Positions 7,181 to 16,348 are shown, counted from the first letter of the stretch. The stretch is DNA of 64,000 bases from Clostridiaceae bacterium Marseille-Q4143 (GCA_018228645.1 CP073693.1:3110416-3174415); one strand, 5' to 3'. The notes: generated by a model not told the origin, from the sequence alone. Translations and numbers: made by a program.

Positions 7181-9010
7181 TTACTCATAAAATGATGGAT
7201 GAAGCAAATAAAATTCATGTATGTCATCTTTGCAGAAAGATAAAGCATCTACTTCGTCAAAATAACTATAACCTGCATCATACCCTACATTATGTTCAAT
7301 AATAATCATTTGATTTTCTGAACCATAATAAAGAGTTACTTCATCCCCATCTACTTGATAGATTCCGGACAATTTATCTATATCTTCCCCTATGGTCTCT
7401 ATTCCATATGTACCAAGGTCAAATTCAAAAGTTCCGTCCTCTTTAAAATACAAGGTAGGAAGCGGCATATACCTAACTCCCATTCCATAATATTCTAGCA
7501 TACATTGCTCACCTGATGAAGTATCTTTTATGTCATAAACTTCCCATTCTTCTTCACATAAAATATTCTTTAATGCTTCATCTCCTGCTTCCACATTTTC
7601 TGATGTGTTTTCCGAATCAACGTTATCCGATTCTAAATAATCATCTTTCAATTGCTCTTCTTTTAAGTTCTCTCTTAATCTGGAAATTTCCGATTTTTCT
7701 TTTGCAATATTTAAAATTTTGTTTCCTACTATAACTGCCAATATTATGCATATAACAGCAAATATAATCTTTTTATGTTTTTTTATCGCACCTGTCACAT
7801 CATAATCACCAGTCAAAAAAGCTAGCATTAGAATTGCAGCACCCCACCGAATAATATTCCAAAACGAAAATCCTGCATATCCAATCAGTATCTTATTAAC
7901 GAGCGGCATGATAATTGTTTGTATTGCAAGCGCAGAAAACAACAACTTCCATATAAGTTTCTCTGCCCCATTCAATTTTTCTTTTATAATATATAAAGCA
8001 ACAGCTATGATCAGATAGAGTAACACATCAATCCATCCGCTTATGCCAAAGTAGCTTACAGAGTCTCTCTGCCAGAAAAGATTTCCTAGCACAAGCGCTA
8101 CAACACAAGCTATGTTAAATACCTTGTCTTTATTGTAAATGCAATAAACTACTAACGCTAATACACAGCCTGCAAGAGTCAAACTCAGAGTACGCATAAG
8201 AATATAGATCATATTAGTCGTTGCAAAATTAGTTACCTTCCAACAAACTGGCCATAAAAATGAATAACCACAAATAAGCCCAAAATAGATATGCTCCTCT
8301 GTACTATAATTTTCCCACGTATTTCTAATCTGACTAATGACATCACAAGTTCTTTTTTCTATAGTATGTCCTGCCTCTTTTGTTGCAGCTCCAATATTGT
8401 TGAAATTATTTAAATCGACAACAATTCCTGATCCATTTTTCCACTGAAATCCAAAACCAACTACACTCAAACCTATTGTGCAAAGCAAAGTCATAGCAAT
8501 GTAATCCGTTTTTCCCAAAAAGGATGCCATAAATATCTCTACAGGAGTCGTTTTATATAATAGATCTGTAATACCAATTCCCGCTAAAAAAGCACCCGTA
8601 ATCGCTGTTGTCAAAATAAAAGTAACTCTATCGTATAAATAACTTATGTAAGCTACTATACTTGAAATCAGCAAGGCTACTAAAATCACCACGGCGATTA
8701 CATCTGAAAGCGGAGTAAATAACAGCATAAAAAATGTTACTAATGCACTATTAAAAAATGCACTGACTGCTCCACAAATTTGGTCATATACAGCACACAG
8801 TATCGCACCAATGATTGCAAGTGCTATGACCATGACGATTGCTGTTCTCTCGTCTGAATCATATGAAAAGAAAGCTAATATGAGAATGAGTCCCAATTCT
8901 ATTCCACAGGTCATTCCCATAAAACCTGCTACTACCTTCTTAAAATATATCCCACCCAGACATATAATTAATCCTATCACAATCAATAAAATATTCAACA
9001 TTTGTTCCAC
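7181..9010 (-). CDS. Large polytopic membrane protein, DUF4203/TMEM198-like, with extracytoplasmic tail
   Basis: A 609-residue protein. The first 170 residues are a ladder of hydrophobic helices (LLIVIGLIICLGGIYFKK, ...) resembling the DUF4203/TMEM198 group. Residues about 170-445 add more segments with loops such as KNGSGIVVDLNNFNNIGAAT, giving at least a dozen in total. From about 450 onward the chain is soluble and acidic and ends in a beta-rich module (GTFEFDLGTYGIETIGEDI..., YYGSENQMIIIEHN) that looks lipocalin-like. It sits late in the TerY-P operon. I know no function; a membrane partner for the kinase and phosphatase is a guess from position. Confidence 0.65.
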   Translation of the reverse strand: MEQMLNILLIVIGLIICLGGIYFKKVVAGFMGMTCGIELGLILILAFFSYDSDERTAIVMVIALAIIGAILCAVYDQICGAVSAFFNSALVTFFMLLFTPLSDVIAVVILVALLISSIVAYISYLYDRVTFILTTAITGAFLAGIGITDLLYKTTPVEIFMASFLGKTDYIAMTLLCTIGLSVVGFGFQWKNGSGIVVDLNNFNNIGAATKEAGHTIEKRTCDVISQIRNTWENYSTEEHIYFGLICGYSFLWPVCWKVTNFATTNMIYILMRTLSLTLAGCVLALVVYCIYNKDKVFNIACVVALVLGNLFWQRDSVSYFGISGWIDVLLYLIIAVALYIIKEKLNGAEKLIWKLLFSALAIQTIIMPLVNKILIGYAGFSFWNIIRWGAAILMLAFLTGDYDVTGAIKKHKKIIFAVICIILAVIVGNKILNIAKEKSEISRLRENLKEEQLKDDYLESDNVDSENTSENVEAGDEALKNILCEEEWEVYDIKDTSSGEQCMLEYYGMGVRYMPLPTLYFKEDGTFEFDLGTYGIETIGEDIDKLSGIYQVDGDEVTLYYGSENQMIIIEHNVGYDAGYSYFDEVDALSFCKDDIHEFYLLHPSFYE

Positions 9011-9073
9011 TCTTCTTACCTCTACTCCTCATTCTTACCATTATATGAATTCTTACATTATTAATTTCCTGTG

Positions 9074-9195
9074 CTAACGTCTGAAAACGCGATCCAATTC
9101 TCTTGCAGTCGAATCATCATACACACCAATTATTTCAAGTATTTGCTCTGCATAGGAACGATCACCTATCCATTCATACAACTCCCCTCATCCAT
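9074..9195 (-). pseudogene. Small gene of about 40 codons broken by a frameshift in a G run
   Basis: An ATG at 9195 is preceded by AAGGAG at ten bases and opens MDEG; the frame then closes after five more codons. After a one-base shift inside the GGGG run the text becomes coding-like: LYEWIGDRSYAEQILEIIG, then VYDDSTARELDRVFRR and TAG at 9074. One missing G would join the two parts into a protein of about 40 residues. It lies between the SH3 and DUF4203 genes with operon-like spacing. It could also be a sequencing slip in a homopolymer. Confidence 0.4.
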
Positions 9196-9212
9196 AATAC
9201 TGTATCTCCTTT

Positions 9213-10157
9213 TTACTTAAAGTTTCCAGAATACAGGAACAACTCACCTATCCCAAAATGTTCTGCACCTACATTATTAAATGTGTCATCTACATATATT
9301 TTCACACTACTCGACTCTGACGCATGATTAAAATACTTTACCTCCCCTAAATAGTTAAATTCATTCGCATATTCAAAATTATACTCATCTCCATTGTCGA
9401 ATACAAATCTGACCTTTTTCAACTTAGCTAATTTAAAAAATTCGTTTTCACTTGCGGACCCGTTGACCAAACGAACACTTTCCACTATCGTAGGCTCATA
9501 TTTTATTTCGATATAATCAAAATTTTCCAAACAGATTCTTGAAGTTGATAGCAGATATCCGTCCACCATTTGAGTCTCATCATAACCATCCCAAAACCAT
9601 CCAGCTAAACTAATTTCTGATATTGGTATATCAATATCAGAGAAATACTTAACAACCTTCTCGCTAACCCAGCCAGAATTTCCTTGATCTGTTTCAATTT
9701 TCAACCACTTAGTCCCGCCAGTAGAAAAATTACTATCTGTAATTGCAACACGTGCTCCTCTATTTAGTGTTCCTATGATATTATCCGTTACTTCAGGTGA
9801 ACTACGCAAATTACAAACGTCAGCAGCTATTTCAACGCCAATATAATCATCAATATTAGTAATTACTGAATTTGTCTTCTTATTTTCTGTTTCCACATTA
9901 ATTGCTTTTGTTTCCACCGATCCATCTTCTCTATGTACTATTCCGTTAATCAAAAAAGCAGCACTCAACAACAATACAACAATGACTACAAATAGCATTG
10001 TCTTATCCATTGGAAATTTGAATATTTTATTATCATCACTTTGAACATCATTATCTCTAATATCATTGCTGTCTAAAACGTATCCATTAGAGGCACGTTT
10101 AATATTAGTATTTTCATAAGTATTTATATCTATATTCGTTTGTTTTAAATGTCCCAT
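9213..10157 (-). CDS. Membrane-anchored SH3-domain protein with NADase-type glycan-binding-like C-terminus
   Basis: A 314-residue protein with a charged cytoplasmic N-terminus (about 1-50), one membrane helix at 53-72 (TMLFVVIVVLLLSAAFLING) and an extracellular part. Residues about 112-170 are a bacterial SH3 module (VCNLRSSPEVTDNIIGTLNR...GWVSEKVV), a fold that often binds peptidoglycan. The last 130 residues (AGWFWDGYDETQMVDGYLL...) resemble the discoidin-like domain annotated as NADase-type glycan-binding in other cell-surface proteins; that match is from memory. It follows a tiny membrane gene in the TerY-P operon and probably reports on or attaches to the cell wall. Confidence 0.7.
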   Translation of the reverse strand: MGHLKQTNIDINTYENTNIKRASNGYVLDSNDIRDNDVQSDDNKIFKFPMDKTMLFVVIVVLLLSAAFLINGIVHREDGSVETKAINVETENKKTNSVITNIDDYIGVEIAADVCNLRSSPEVTDNIIGTLNRGARVAITDSNFSTGGTKWLKIETDQGNSGWVSEKVVKYFSDIDIPISEISLAGWFWDGYDETQMVDGYLLSTSRICLENFDYIEIKYEPTIVESVRLVNGSASENEFFKLAKLKKVRFVFDNGDEYNFEYANEFNYLGEVKYFNHASESSSVKIYVDDTFNNVGAEHFGIGELFLYSGNFK

Positions 10158-10166
10158 TATTGCTCC

Positions 10167-10370
10167 TTATATCCATGATAGAATACTTCGTGTTATGAGA
10201 AGCAGACCAATTCCCATGATAAATCCATTTAGGAAGCTTTCCCAAACATCTATAACATAGAAAAAACAGAATTTACCAAAGTGAGGTGCTCTATCTGTTC
10301 TACCATTACATAGAGGATCTTGTCCCCATTTTGTTTCTAAGATTTTTAGCCGATTGTGGAAATAAGACAA
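10167..10370 (-). CDS. Small membrane protein of 67 residues, TTG start, overlapping the kinase gene end
   Basis: The frame carries good coding text up to FMGIGLL-type sequence: a hydrophilic first half (LSYFHNRLKILETKWGQDP) and a hydrophobic tail (SFLNGFIMGIGLLLITRSIL). A TTG at 10370 has GGAGG eight bases upstream, inside the kinase gene, so translation could be coupled. It overlaps the kinase stop by about 25 bases, and its own stop lies nine bases before the SH3 gene. No ATG suits it. It may alternatively be a frame-shifted extension of the kinase membrane tail. Confidence 0.45.
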   Translation of the reverse strand: MSYFHNRLKILETKWGQDPLCNGRTDRAPHFGKFCFFYVIDVWESFLNGFIMGIGLLLITRSILSWI

Positions 10371-11887
10371 AGCAAAATTCCTCCAATAACTACAATGGGA
10401 AAAACAATTCCTAATACTGCCGATGCAACCAATCCCAAAACACATCCCAAAATACAGCTACCAACAGAAAGAAAATAATTTTCTGCAGTATATCCTTCCA
10501 GACCTGTTTGAGCTTTTGTATTATACATGAATACTCCGGCAACCCCACCTATAAATACGAATAATTGCCCGAATACCCCAATACCAGTTGACCCATTACT
10601 TTCAATATAATTTCCACTATTAAAATGTAACCAGCTAGGTGATGTAAAAAAATAAGTACCTGCTAATACCACAACTGCCATTAATAATGTTACAATCCAG
10701 AATGTACTACGCTTTCCCCATGTAGATACCTGATCCCAGTCAGGCTCTGGCGGTATAACTGAATTTACCGCTGGATTGATTTTATTTACATAACTTTGAT
10801 TTTTCAATAATGTAGATTGCATTCCTAACCTAACATCCAGTTCACACCATGGACACTCATTAGAATGATCACAATAAACATGATTTTGACCACATCGCAC
10901 TAAATGCTTTTCCATTTCTTCCAACGCATGATACCATTCTTCCGCAGACGGCCTTTTCCCTGGATTGACATCTCCGTCTATAAATGCTTTTGCAAACATA
11001 TTCCTTATATTCTTCGTAAGCATATCATATCGAGGTGCATAACATGGGATAGTTATGCCGCTTCTTTTTTGAGCAAATGGAAAAAATCCTTCGCAGATAT
11101 TTTCGTTGGGTTGTGGCATTACAACTGATGACTGTTGGGATGTAGCCATATTAATGTTACCTGACCCTAAAGTACCTGTTCCTTCAGCGCAGGCAAATGG
11201 ATGACAACCATTCATCAAAATGGCGAATATATGAACTGCTAATGCGAATAAATCTGTTTTCTCTGTAAATGAAGGGAATGGTATATTTGCATATGTATAC
11301 GAACCTCTACTCATTTTTATCTGTAATTCTTTTGCTACATATTGAGGTAACCCTACAATACATCGATATACTTTTCCATTCCGACTATTAGTTATATGAT
11401 ATGAATCCGTGTCCACCAGAATTATATTACAGTTAGAAGGCACAACTAAAATATTATTAGGATTAAAATCACCAATTACCTGATTCACTCCATGAACAGC
11501 ATCAACCGCTGCACACAAATTTTTTGCAATAATAATCCTTTTATCCAGTGACAATTTTAATTTGTATCTATCTGAATATATTGTATTAAGCCCTTCTCCA
11601 GATGTAACTTTCCTCATAACATATCCAACAAAGTTTCCATTATTATAGAGTATATCAAATGGCCATGCTACTTGATCAAAAGCTTCCTTTGGTAAACTAG
11701 ATTGAATCATTGTGAACAATTTTTCTTCTTTTTCATGGTCATTTTTTCCTTTTCCATCAAAATACAGTTTTGCGACCATATCAGCATGACCTTCTATTTC
11801 ATATACAGCACCTTCTCCTCCTTTACCAATATAAGGTTCTTTTAAAGCATACTGCTTTCCATTTTTGCTAGTACAATATATCGACAT
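10346..11887 (-). CDS. Protein kinase of a TerY-P triad, with cysteine cluster and membrane tail
   Basis: A 513-residue eukaryotic-like kinase. The glycine loop reads IGKGGEGAVYEI and the ATP lysine lies in MVAKLYFD. The catalytic loop is IGDFNPNNIL with Asp and Asn in the HRD-x4-N pattern, and VDTDSY replaces DFG. After the kinase fold (to about 335) comes C-G-Q-N-H-V-Y-C-x5-C-P-W-C, a zinc-cluster segment usual in this kinase group, then at least three membrane helices. TerY-P triads pair such kinases with a PP2C phosphatase and a vWA protein, exactly the two upstream genes. The start ATG follows GGGGTG by six bases. Targets are unknown. Confidence 0.85.
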   Translation of the reverse strand: MSIYCTSKNGKQYALKEPYIGKGGEGAVYEIEGHADMVAKLYFDGKGKNDHEKEEKLFTMIQSSLPKEAFDQVAWPFDILYNNGNFVGYVMRKVTSGEGLNTIYSDRYKLKLSLDKRIIIAKNLCAAVDAVHGVNQVIGDFNPNNILVVPSNCNIILVDTDSYHITNSRNGKVYRCIVGLPQYVAKELQIKMSRGSYTYANIPFPSFTEKTDLFALAVHIFAILMNGCHPFACAEGTGTLGSGNINMATSQQSSVVMPQPNENICEGFFPFAQKRSGITIPCYAPRYDMLTKNIRNMFAKAFIDGDVNPGKRPSAEEWYHALEEMEKHLVRCGQNHVYCDHSNECPWCELDVRLGMQSTLLKNQSYVNKINPAVNSVIPPEPDWDQVSTWGKRSTFWIVTLLMAVVVLAGTYFFTSPSWLHFNSGNYIESNGSTGIGVFGQLFVFIGGVAGVFMYNTKAQTGLEGYTAENYFLSVGSCILGCVLGLVASAVLGIVFPIVVIGGILLCLISTIG

Positions 11888-11919
11888 TGTTATCACCCCA
11901 TACTAAATATGATATTCCA

Positions 11920-12912
11920 TCAATTAGAGTTTGTTATTTTTTCGACATTCTCATCTGGATATAAACCAGGATAAGCAAGTCTATTCCAGGTTTCTTGATA
12001 TTCCTCCCATTTTTCTTCCATATAATAATTTTGTGGCATTTCAAATACATCAATATCCGTATTTACAATGACCGCTACTGTTTTATCATCTTGGACATAC
12101 TTCATAAGTTCTAACGGATAGCATCTCTTTCCTATCGACTTCGCAATAGCATTCTTTTCTTTTTTTAAGTTATCCGGCAGAGCTTCCAGTAGTAACTTTC
12201 TGTACTCTTTCTGCGTCAATTTATTCTGTAAAAATAGTCTTGCAGTGTCTTGCATTAACAATTCCGCATTTCCACATCTGCGGTAACAATTATAATCACT
12301 AAATATTCTTATAATATTTTTATAAATTCCTTCATCTGCAAAACGTAATAAATACGGATTACAAATATCCCATATACCATCTGTCATCAGGAGAACTGCA
12401 CATACGTCTTTCTTTTTTCCAAACACCCAATGTTCTTCAAATCTTAATGGTATTACAGCGCTTCCGTCAGCACCCTTTTGCGCAGATGTCACCGCCTCAA
12501 ACTTTCCTGAAAAATTACGAACTATTATTCCTCCATCTCCTACATGCCCGTAATATAATACATTATCTTTTAATATCCCCACATCCAATGTAGTATCATA
12601 ATCTTTTTCTAACCCTTGTTCTTCTTGTACTCTTTTTCTGATTCTTGATAATGCATATGTGTATGCTTCTTTTAGAGTATAAAGAAGCCCCCCTGATGAC
12701 ATATCTGTTGTATTCTGCTGCAGAAACTCCATAATAGCTTCGACCGCCTCATATGACCCAACTTCTGCTCTGGCAGCACTTCCAACTCCATCTGCTGTTA
12801 TCGCAACAATAATATTGTCATCAATTTGTTCAACTTTACTATAATCTTGACACGGCTTTCCAGACTTGTCATGCGCTTTTCCCTTCAAAGAAAAAGCATA
12901 CGTAATATACAT
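11920..12912 (-). CDS. PP2C-family phosphatase of the TerY-P triad
   Basis: A 330-residue cytoplasmic serine/threonine phosphatase. The metal-binding motifs are present: QDYS, ITADGVGS, YGHVGDGG, LLMTDGIWD and the terminal QDDKTVAVIV. It would remove phosphate groups placed by the kinase encoded 32 bases downstream. Residues from about 210 to 260 are an insertion rich in charged residues. The ATG follows GGAGGGGG by four bases. Family and triad context are established knowledge (TerY-P systems, linked to tellurite, chemical stress and phage response); the substrate here is not known. Confidence 0.88.
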   Translation of the reverse strand: MYITYAFSLKGKAHDKSGKPCQDYSKVEQIDDNIIVAITADGVGSAARAEVGSYEAVEAIMEFLQQNTTDMSSGGLLYTLKEAYTYALSRIRKRVQEEQGLEKDYDTTLDVGILKDNVLYYGHVGDGGIIVRNFSGKFEAVTSAQKGADGSAVIPLRFEEHWVFGKKKDVCAVLLMTDGIWDICNPYLLRFADEGIYKNIIRIFSDYNCYRRCGNAELLMQDTARLFLQNKLTQKEYRKLLLEALPDNLKKEKNAIAKSIGKRCYPLELMKYVQDDKTVAVIVNTDIDVFEMPQNYYMEEKWEEYQETWNRLAYPGLYPDENVEKITNSN

Positions 12913-12930
12913 GTATCCCCCTCCTCTGTT

Positions 12931-13632
12931 TTAATCCCAGTCCTCACCTATTTCACGATCAGGATCTGCTTTTCTAGCTGTCCGCGGTAAATCTACCGGT
13001 CGTGCTTCATTTTCCACATCACTTACAGATATAGCTACCATACTTTCACTTGCCCAATTAAATATACCTTGAAAATCATAATCTTTTAGCTCAATCACTC
13101 TCTTTGTCAACTTGAACATTGTCGTTTTATCATACTGTCCAACACCACAAGCCCAAAATTTCAATTTTCCATGACTGCCTTTGCTTTCTTCAATACGAAT
13201 GCGTTCTGCAACGGCCTCCATATCTTGATCAATATCTGGATATCCATCTGTTATCATAAAAATCCAAGGCTTATAACACGGTGTTCCCAGTTTTTTGTAA
13301 AATCGGTTTCTGTCCTTCACCAAATCAATTGCTACATTTATACCATCTGCCATTTTAGTAGAACCACTAGCTTGTAAAACAATTGGTTCCATTCGTGAGA
13401 TAGGGACAAAATCTTGAATAACCCTAATACTAGATTCAAACGTCACTATTGCAACATCAATTCTGGACAGTGCCAATTCATCCATCAGAACATCATTTTT
13501 GAACTTCTTAATCGCAGCATTGAGATTATTTATCGGATCTCCTCCCATGGAACCAGATACATCAAGTAAAAACACACATGCTAAATGTGCCTCCTGTGGG
13601 TTGATTATCCCGATATTGTCGTTCATTGCCAT
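12931..13632 (-). CDS. TerY-like von Willebrand factor A domain protein
   Basis: A 233-residue vWA protein with a complete metal-ion-dependent adhesion site: DVSGSMGG (DxSxS), threonine in SGSTKMADG and aspartate in FMITDGYPDID. It is close in length and text to TerY (QEAHLACVFLLDVSGSM). TerY proteins bind partner proteins through the metal site. The frame is open further upstream into the neighbouring gene, but AAGGAG lies nine bases before the ATG at 13632 (MAMNDN), which I take as the start; the ATG at 13638 is too close. It is 19 bases before the PP2C gene, consistent with coupled production of the triad. Confidence 0.9.
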   Translation of the reverse strand: MAMNDNIGIINPQEAHLACVFLLDVSGSMGGDPINNLNAAIKKFKNDVLMDELALSRIDVAIVTFESSIRVIQDFVPISRMEPIVLQASGSTKMADGINVAIDLVKDRNRFYKKLGTPCYKPWIFMITDGYPDIDQDMEAVAERIRIEESKGSHGKLKFWACGVGQYDKTTMFKLTKRVIELKDYDFQGIFNWASESMVAISVSDVENEARPVDLPRTARKADPDREIGEDWD

Positions 13633-13654
13633 TATCATTTTCTCCTTAGAATTT

Positions 13655-14326
13655 TTATAACAATACATTTCCTTCTTCAATTTCTTTTTTATAAATTCCA
13701 AAATCAATCGGAATACATCCCACGTCATTAATATTAACCATGCAATACATTTTTGTGTCCTGATAGATAATGCCACAATCTATTCCTAGTTCCCGGAGTG
13801 TCCAAGTAAGCAATCTATATGCTCCTTCTAAATCAGTTATCCAAAATATCGCCGCATTCATCAAGGAAGACCCTATCAGTTTCTCACCTCCATCACAAAT
13901 ACGTATGTGTTCCATTATATACTCATACACTACTGCCATTTTCATCAGACTCGTATGATATTGGCTCGCCACTTTAGTGATTTCTGCGATTCTATGTTTT
14001 GGTGAATAAGTTTCCAAATAATAATTCTGTTTTAACTCAACAAATACACGCGTTCTCGAACTCCAGGAAAGACTATATTTACCTGTCAATTTATATGACA
14101 TTTCCACATGGTCCCGAGTGAAAGCAAGCAGTGTTTTCTGTAAATCCATCTCTACATTATTTCTGTCCACAGTGAGAAACAAACAATCCTTGTTTTCCAA
14201 AAGTGATTTATGTATCTCTTTGTAATATTTTTTTTGAATCGGTGACAAGCACTCATAATGATACTCAGCATATTTCCGATCTGTTGTTTTTTCTTTCCCG
14301 TTATCTTGCCTATACTTTCTCACCAT
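13655..14326 (-). CDS. Transglutaminase-like fold, apparently without catalytic residues
   Basis: A 223-residue cytoplasmic protein. The C-terminal half follows the transglutaminase-like layout: KVASQYHTSLMKMAVVYEYIMEHI, then EGAYRLLTWTLRELGIDCGI and a strand with DVGCIPIDFG. The expected nucleophilic Cys before the ALxxLLxxLGI helix is replaced (ITDLEGAYRLL) and the usual HAWN block reads CMVNIND, so only the Asp may remain. The N-terminal part (YECLSPIQKKYYKEIHKSL) resembles the start region of the gene just upstream. The start ATG has GGAAGGA five bases before it and overlaps that gene by 17 bases. It is the gene before TerY. The fold assignment is by eye. Confidence 0.5.
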   Translation of the reverse strand: MVRKYRQDNGKEKTTDRKYAEYHYECLSPIQKKYYKEIHKSLLENKDCLFLTVDRNNVEMDLQKTLLAFTRDHVEMSYKLTGKYSLSWSSRTRVFVELKQNYYLETYSPKHRIAEITKVASQYHTSLMKMAVVYEYIMEHIRICDGGEKLIGSSLMNAAIFWITDLEGAYRLLTWTLRELGIDCGIIYQDTKMYCMVNINDVGCIPIDFGIYKKEIEEGNVLL

Positions 14327-15026
14327 TTTTATCCTTCCGATCTGTATTTTTGAAAATTTCCCAATATTTTTCAAGAGGATTATAAGATATTGCAGTTCCT
14401 TTTTCATTTACTTCGCGACAGTACAAACAGCTGCCAAGCTCTTTTAGTTCTTCCATATCCGAAGAACTCAGAGCAGGAGTCACAACTGCTTTTAATAATT
14501 TCCAGGAAAGTATTTCTAGCGGAAAAAATCTGAAATTACATCGTTGCAGATAATTAATTAGCAGTTTACTTTCATTTTCAGTATCTATAAGGTAAGGTAC
14601 AACTTGTATTAATACCTCTCTTTTTTCAATCATCATATGATAGATCGCTTCCGTAGATGGCAAACTCAAAAGCCACTCTGCATTTGTCCTAGCTTCTTCT
14701 TCGCTAAGTAATAAATTATTCGTATCTTTTTCGCAATCCATATGTTCAATGCGTACCTCACAGCCTAGATAACCACCTTCGAAATGAACAGCATAATCAA
14801 CTACGAATTTTCCGGTTAGTTCTTTTAAGTCAGGCCTGTCCATCCGATATGCCCTTAATGCCATATACACATTTTCTTCCACCTGTACGTCTCTGTAATC
14901 AACGAAGAACGAGTATGTTAAATAATATATAGCTTTGTCAATTTCATGATAGTATCTTTTACATATATCTTTCTGTAGTCTTCGCTCATGATAATAAGCC
15001 GTTATCCCCTGATCTTGGTTTTTCAT
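14310..15026 (-). CDS. Unrecognised 238-residue protein, partner of the transglutaminase-like gene
   Basis: A soluble, acidic protein without signal or membrane segments. Residues 10-45 (YYHERRLQKDICKRYYHEID) and the following strand-rich stretch parallel the N-terminal half of the next protein (RYYHEIDKAIYYLTY against KYYKEIHKSLLENKD), suggesting a shared domain. The C-terminal half contains SCLYCREVNEKGTA, a lone Cys-x-x-Cys, and ends in a lysine-rich tail. The ATG overlaps an upstream TGA (ATGA), indicating coupling to whatever was translated before it. Function unknown; its place next to the TerY-P genes suggests a sensor or adaptor. Confidence 0.6.
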   Translation of the reverse strand: MKNQDQGITAYYHERRLQKDICKRYYHEIDKAIYYLTYSFFVDYRDVQVEENVYMALRAYRMDRPDLKELTGKFVVDYAVHFEGGYLGCEVRIEHMDCEKDTNNLLLSEEEARTNAEWLLSLPSTEAIYHMMIEKREVLIQVVPYLIDTENESKLLINYLQRCNFRFFPLEILSWKLLKAVVTPALSSSDMEELKELGSCLYCREVNEKGTAISYNPLEKYWEIFKNTDRKDKNGEKV

Positions 15027-15115
15027 TGTTTTTCTCCATCTTCACGATATATAGGTTCACTTTGAATCATTTCGTCATACGCTCCGCTATTATGATATTC
15101 TGCAATAATGATTTT

Positions 15116-16168
15116 TTATTGACTTCCATATAAATATTCATTAACTTTTTGAAGGTAAACATCGACGCGCTCTACGCCGGCTTGTCTGCTCGTTATCTCA
15201 ACTAACTGATTATAATAATCCGAATAGCTGTCTTTTCCGTTTTGATAGTTCTGTAATTCTTCTGCATATTGGGCTACATCCTGAAAAATCAGAAGCTTTC
15301 GATCAGCTTCATTAAGATTATTGAATAAGGATACTAATTCATTTTCATATAAATGAGTCACTTCATGGACTAAAGTTTGCACTATGTTATGTGGATAATC
15401 TGATTTTAAATATTCAAGGTCAATTACAATCTGTTGCTTATTTCTATCATAATACGCCCTTGTTCCTTCTGTAAGTTTATCTGTTCCTAAAAGAATAGGA
15501 CGTGAAATCCCATATCGCTGCGCTTCAATATTCACAATTACTTGGCTTACATTTAATTTCTGTTGAATGGTAAGATTTTTCCACTTGCCTGACGCTATAT
15601 TACTTACTGTCTCTATTTGGTTATCTATCGTCCATTCATTTTCATATTCTTTCACGAGATTCTCACTTGAATTAATAACGGTTCCAGTAAACCATAAAGA
15701 TAAAGCAGTCGGAATAAGCAGATATAGTAAAGCACAAACTATATTCCATTTCCACATATCAAATATATTTTCGACTCGATTTTTAACAATACTCTTCCAT
15801 TTATTCTTTCTTTTGATTCTTCTGCATAGAATTACTATCGACAGAAAGCAGGATAAGACTGTTACAATTAAAAATATTGTTCGAATCTGATTTTTAAAGA
15901 CATCTTTATATATCCAAATGCAAGGGGACCCCCATGCCAGTATAATATTTGCAAAAAGAGAGTATTTATTTCTCCTACGTTTCCATGTACACAGTATTTC
16001 AATTGTCATAATAAACATACTTGAAAATGATAGAATCCATACGGATTCAAAATATGTATGCCCATCCAGACATTTATAAAAAAATGTTTCAAACCAAAGA
16101 AATACAATAATACTCCATGCAAGATGTTGAAAAATATAATTTGACTTGTTCATACTATTATGCATCAT
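15116..16168 (-). CDS. Membrane HEXXH metallopeptidase-like protein
   Basis: A 350-residue protein with four to five membrane helices in the first 170 residues and a soluble C-terminal domain. That domain holds LVHEVTHLYENE, a classic HEXXH zinc-protease motif with a following Glu, preceded by a beta strand rich in hydrophobic residues (NKQQIVIDLEYLK). It would be a zincin facing one side of the membrane. The ATG follows GGGAG by five bases. The frame stays open after the TAA stop for 29 more codons and closes exactly at the ATGA overlap with the next gene, hinting that the stop is new. No named family is recognised beyond the motif. Confidence 0.65.
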   Translation of the reverse strand: MMHNSMNKSNYIFQHLAWSIIVFLWFETFFYKCLDGHTYFESVWILSFSSMFIMTIEILCTWKRRRNKYSLFANIILAWGSPCIWIYKDVFKNQIRTIFLIVTVLSCFLSIVILCRRIKRKNKWKSIVKNRVENIFDMWKWNIVCALLYLLIPTALSLWFTGTVINSSENLVKEYENEWTIDNQIETVSNIASGKWKNLTIQQKLNVSQVIVNIEAQRYGISRPILLGTDKLTEGTRAYYDRNKQQIVIDLEYLKSDYPHNIVQTLVHEVTHLYENELVSLFNNLNEADRKLLIFQDVAQYAEELQNYQNGKDSYSDYYNQLVEITSRQAGVERVDVYLQKVNEYLYGSQ

Positions 16169-16348
16169 TCAGACTCCCATTTGCATTCTGATCATAGTTC
16201 TTCATTGTTTTCCTCCATCACGTTATATACAAAAGTTCACTCTGAATAGTCCCTTGATTCCCCATAACACTATCTATGCAACATAACGTCCTAGCTCATC
16301 AAATTTTTAAATAGAAATCCAGTTATTCCTGGTATCTTCATAGATCAT
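16158..16348 (-). pseudogene. Decayed gene between the 112-residue protein and the metallopeptidase
   Basis: An ATG overlapping the preceding stop (ATGA, 16345-16348) with GGGAGG three bases before it begins MIYEDTRNNWISI and then meets TAA. The same opening occurs on the plus strand at 18104 ahead of an OmpA-like gene, so this is probably the start of a second copy. At its far end a 15-codon frame (16158-16205, MKNYDQNANGSLNDA) with a GGAGG site shares the words DQNA-GSLN with the OmpA-like gene. The rest is riddled with stops. Confidence 0.45.

Noticed and set aside
13633..13776. Longer N-terminus for the TerY-like protein
   Set aside because: It overlaps the preceding gene and lacks a ribosome site; AAGGAG precedes the ATG at 13632.
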